Origin: Propionibacteriaceae bacterium
GTDB lineage: Bacteria > Actinomycetota > Actinomycetes > Propionibacteriales > Propionibacteriaceae
DNA: 6,408 bases
Assembly: GCA_003451975.1 (NCBI GenBank)
Contig: DMIX01000279.1
Coordinates: 1-6,408 of the forward strand
Reading direction: 5' to 3'
Shown: positions 4,784 through 6,408 of the stretch, piece after piece
Layout of the letters: every line of letters starts with the position of its first letter
How positions within the stretch are numbered: position 1 is the stretch's first letter
Notes under the pieces: generated by a model
Database searches by the model: none
What the model was told of the DNA's origin: nothing
Seen by the model: the letters and a program-made list of their open reading frames with translations, nothing else
Position numbers and translations under genes: made by a program

Positions 4784-6256
4784 GTTACCAAACAGCAAAC
4801 AACTCCTGAACATGCCTCGAAGTTTTGGCTAGTTCTGGGCTGGACGCTGATCGCTCTGGCCGTGATGCTGGCGACCTTGGCCGGGTGGATCCGCTACCAC
4901 TTCGGCACGGTCACTTTCGAGCAGATCATCAACAACCTTCCCGGTGGCGGCGGTGGCACGGTCGGCAACCCGACCTTGGCGGCCGAAGGCCTGCTCGTGG
5001 TGATCATCATTCCGGCAGTGGCGGTCGCCGTGATCGCGCTACTGGTGGCGCGACTCAAAGGCCACCTGGTGACCAAGCGCCGCGCGAAATGGGTATCGAC
5101 AGTCGCCGTGCTGGCCGCGCTCAGCATCTTGTTGACCGTGGCCGGAGTGCCGCAGTTCGCCATTGCACAGCTCAATGGGCAGACCATCGCCCCTTACTAC
5201 ATCGTTCCGCAGGTCACCTCGGCGCCGAAGAAGCCGCTGAATCTGATCACGATCTACTTGGAGTCCACCGAGAATGCGCTCGGCGACGCCTCGATCATGG
5301 GACAGAACCTGTTGGCCAATCTGGACGCGGCCACCACCACCGGGTGGCGGAACAACCGAGGCGTGTCGGTCTACGAAGGCGGCGGCTGGACGATGGCCGG
5401 CATCGTCGGCACCCAATGCGGCATTCCGCTGAAGAACAAGTTGCTGAACGGCTCCTACTCGCTCAACGACTTCGGTGAGACCGTGGACCACTACCTTCCC
5501 GGCGCCACCTGTCTGGGCGATGTGTTGACCGAACAGGGCTACACCAGCGTGTTCCTGGGCGGCGCGGAGGACAACTTCGCCGGCAAGGACACCTACTTCC
5601 GAGATCACGGCTACGGCACCTTCTACGGGCTGGACGAATGGCTGGCGGACGGTGAGAATCCGTCCGACGTGTCGGAGTGGGGGCTGTCGGACGACCGAAT
5701 CATCGACCATGCGATCACCACCGTCGACCGCTTGCATCGCGCGAACAAGCCTTTCAATCTGACGATGCTGACCTTGGATACCCACGAGCCGGCTGCGATC
5801 TACCCGAGTTGTCACACCGACGACACCGTGCATATGGCGACCGCCTTCAAGTGCTCAACCAAGGCGGTGGCTCGCTTCCTGAATCACCTCAAACGGGCTG
5901 GGTACTTGGACGACACCGTGGTGATGGTGATGGGTGACCACCTCAAGGGCACCGGCGACCACGATGACTACCGGGACGTGTTGCCGAAGGTGAGTGGCCG
6001 CACCGTGGTGTTCCGGGTGCACAGCCCGAAGAAGGTGTCTTTCACTCGGGACGAGGTGGATCAGCTCAGCGTGCTGCCGACCACCCTGGAACTGCTCGGC
6101 TTCGACATTCCTGATGGTCGGGCGGGCGTGGGAGTGTCCTTTGTAAGCAACCACGACCTGACCGACACCGCACTCGAACTTCCCACTGAGGAGTACAAGA
6201 GCATGCTGCGGGCGCCGTCCAACTCGTTGTACCGACAGTTCTGGGAACAGCAGTAG
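4781..6256 (+). CDS. Membrane phosphoglycerol transferase, LtaS/OpgB-type sulfatase fold
   Basis: The protein has 491 residues. Three membrane segments (about 14-36, 69-91 and 104-124) precede an extracytoplasmic alkaline-phosphatase-fold domain. TVTFEQIINNLPG (43-55) between the first two segments recalls OpgB-like enzymes. The expected Mn-site and nucleophile residues are visible: Glu161 in IYLESTEN, Thr204 in GGGWTMAGIVGTQCGIPL, and Asp386-His387 in VMGDH; TLDTHEP (331-337) supplies a likely substrate-binding His335. In LtaS the equivalents are Glu, the Thr nucleophile and an Asp-His pair. Such enzymes transfer phosphoglycerol from phosphatidylglycerol to a glycan or lipid anchor. The polymer made here cannot be told from sequence. 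QLSVLPTTLELLGFDIP (428-444) is the usual C-terminal sulfatase-family block. Cys213, 244, 344 and 358 could form disulfides outside the membrane. It is preceded by its own promoter-like box, so it is probably not part of the hyp operon. Confidence 0.88.
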   Translation: MVTKQQTTPEHASKFWLVLGWTLIALAVMLATLAGWIRYHFGTVTFEQIINNLPGGGGGTVGNPTLAAEGLLVVIIIPAVAVAVIALLVARLKGHLVTKRRAKWVSTVAVLAALSILLTVAGVPQFAIAQLNGQTIAPYYIVPQVTSAPKKPLNLITIYLESTENALGDASIMGQNLLANLDAATTTGWRNNRGVSVYEGGGWTMAGIVGTQCGIPLKNKLLNGSYSLNDFGETVDHYLPGATCLGDVLTEQGYTSVFLGGAEDNFAGKDTYFRDHGYGTFYGLDEWLADGENPSDVSEWGLSDDRIIDHAITTVDRLHRANKPFNLTMLTLDTHEPAAIYPSCHTDDTVHMATAFKCSTKAVARFLNHLKRAGYLDDTVVMVMGDHLKGTGDHDDYRDVLPKVSGRTVVFRVHSPKKVSFTRDEVDQLSVLPTTLELLGFDIPDGRAGVGVSFVSNHDLTDTALELPTEEYKSMLRAPSNSLYRQFWEQQ

Positions 6257-6278
6257 GCGACATCGGAGCGCGGGCGTC

Positions 6279-6301
6279 GGCCGTGCCGGGCTCCGGCGGC
6301 C
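6279..6301 (+). terminator. GC-rich terminator-like hairpin
   Basis: GGCC (6279-6282) pairs with GGCC (6298-6301), and GCCGG (6285-6289) pairs with CCGGC (6293-6297) around the loop GCT. The only defect is a 2-nt bulge (GT). It starts 22 nt after the phosphoglycerol transferase stop. There is no T-run, which is common for actinobacterial terminators. Confidence 0.5.
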
Positions 6302-6325
6302 GTTCAGTTCGACGAGTCGAGTTCA

Positions 6326-6354
6326 TTGAACCGATTCGGAAATCGGGGTAGCCT
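6326..6354 (+). promoter_or_regulatory. Promoter with palindromic spacer before a leaderless gene
   Basis: TTGAAC (-35, 6326-6331) and TAGCCT (-10, 6349-6354) are separated by exactly 17 bp, and the -10 ends 8 nt before the ATG at 6363, so the A of the ATG is a natural transcription start. The spacer holds a perfect inverted repeat, CCGATT (6331-6336) CGGA AATCGG (6341-6346), a candidate operator. A second inverted repeat, TCGAC-GA-GTCGA (6309-6320), lies just upstream of the -35 box. Confidence 0.6.
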
Positions 6355-6362
6355 CACCAACG

Positions 6363-6408
6363 ATGAGTTCCCGCGAACACCGATCTCGACAGCCTCGCAG
6401 GGGTGCGG
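6363..6408 (+). CDS. Start of an unidentified gene (3' partial)
   Basis: Fifteen codons read MSSREHRSRQPRRGA before the window ends. The beginning is strongly basic (6 Arg, 1 His), as in proteins with a short cytoplasmic tail before a membrane segment or with a nucleic-acid-binding tail; too little is visible to choose. The start is supported by the well-spaced promoter that places transcription initiation at or next to the ATG, and there is no Shine-Dalgarno sequence, so it is probably leaderless. No stop occurs in the visible part. Confidence 0.55.
   Translation, partial: MSSREHRSRQPRRGA

Overview
The window reads as chromosomal DNA of a high-GC Gram-positive bacterium (Actinomycetota). 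Codons end mostly in G or C, GTG starts occur, -10 boxes are of the TANNNT type, and two genes look leaderless. A member of the Propionibacteriales or a related lineage would fit, but this is an inference and no marker gene is present to fix it.

Positions 1-4655 form a hydrogenase-maturation (hyp) locus. It holds the C-terminal Kae1-like part of hypF (+, entering from upstream), a pentapeptide-repeat gene and hypE (both -, overlapping by one base), then hypC and hypD (+, 3 nt apart). HypF and HypE make the cyanide ligands of the [NiFe] active site from carbamoyl phosphate. HypC and HypD form the scaffold on which the Fe(CN)2CO unit is assembled. The order is rearranged: hypE is divergent from hypCD and runs towards hypF, instead of following hypD. 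No hydrogenase structural genes and no hypA or hypB are visible.

The most unusual structure lies inside hypF (about 721-984). It is a composite repeat: two tandem arrays (33-bp units on the left, 30-bp units on the right) pointing in opposite directions around a 37-bp inverted repeat. Each arm of the inverted repeat carries its own small hairpin. The whole block is read through in frame and adds about 87 low-complexity residues between two conserved blocks of the Kae1-like domain. It resembles the palindromic intergenic repeats seen in many actinobacterial genomes, but here it sits inside an essential maturation gene.

Positions 4656-6256 hold a short coding-like remnant with an 8-bp hairpin, then a membrane-anchored sulfatase-fold phosphoglycerol transferase (LtaS/OpgB type), probably leaderless and unrelated in function to the hyp genes. 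After it come a GC-rich terminator-like hairpin and a well-formed promoter with a perfect palindrome in its spacer. This promoter drives a probably leaderless gene whose first 15 codons end the window.
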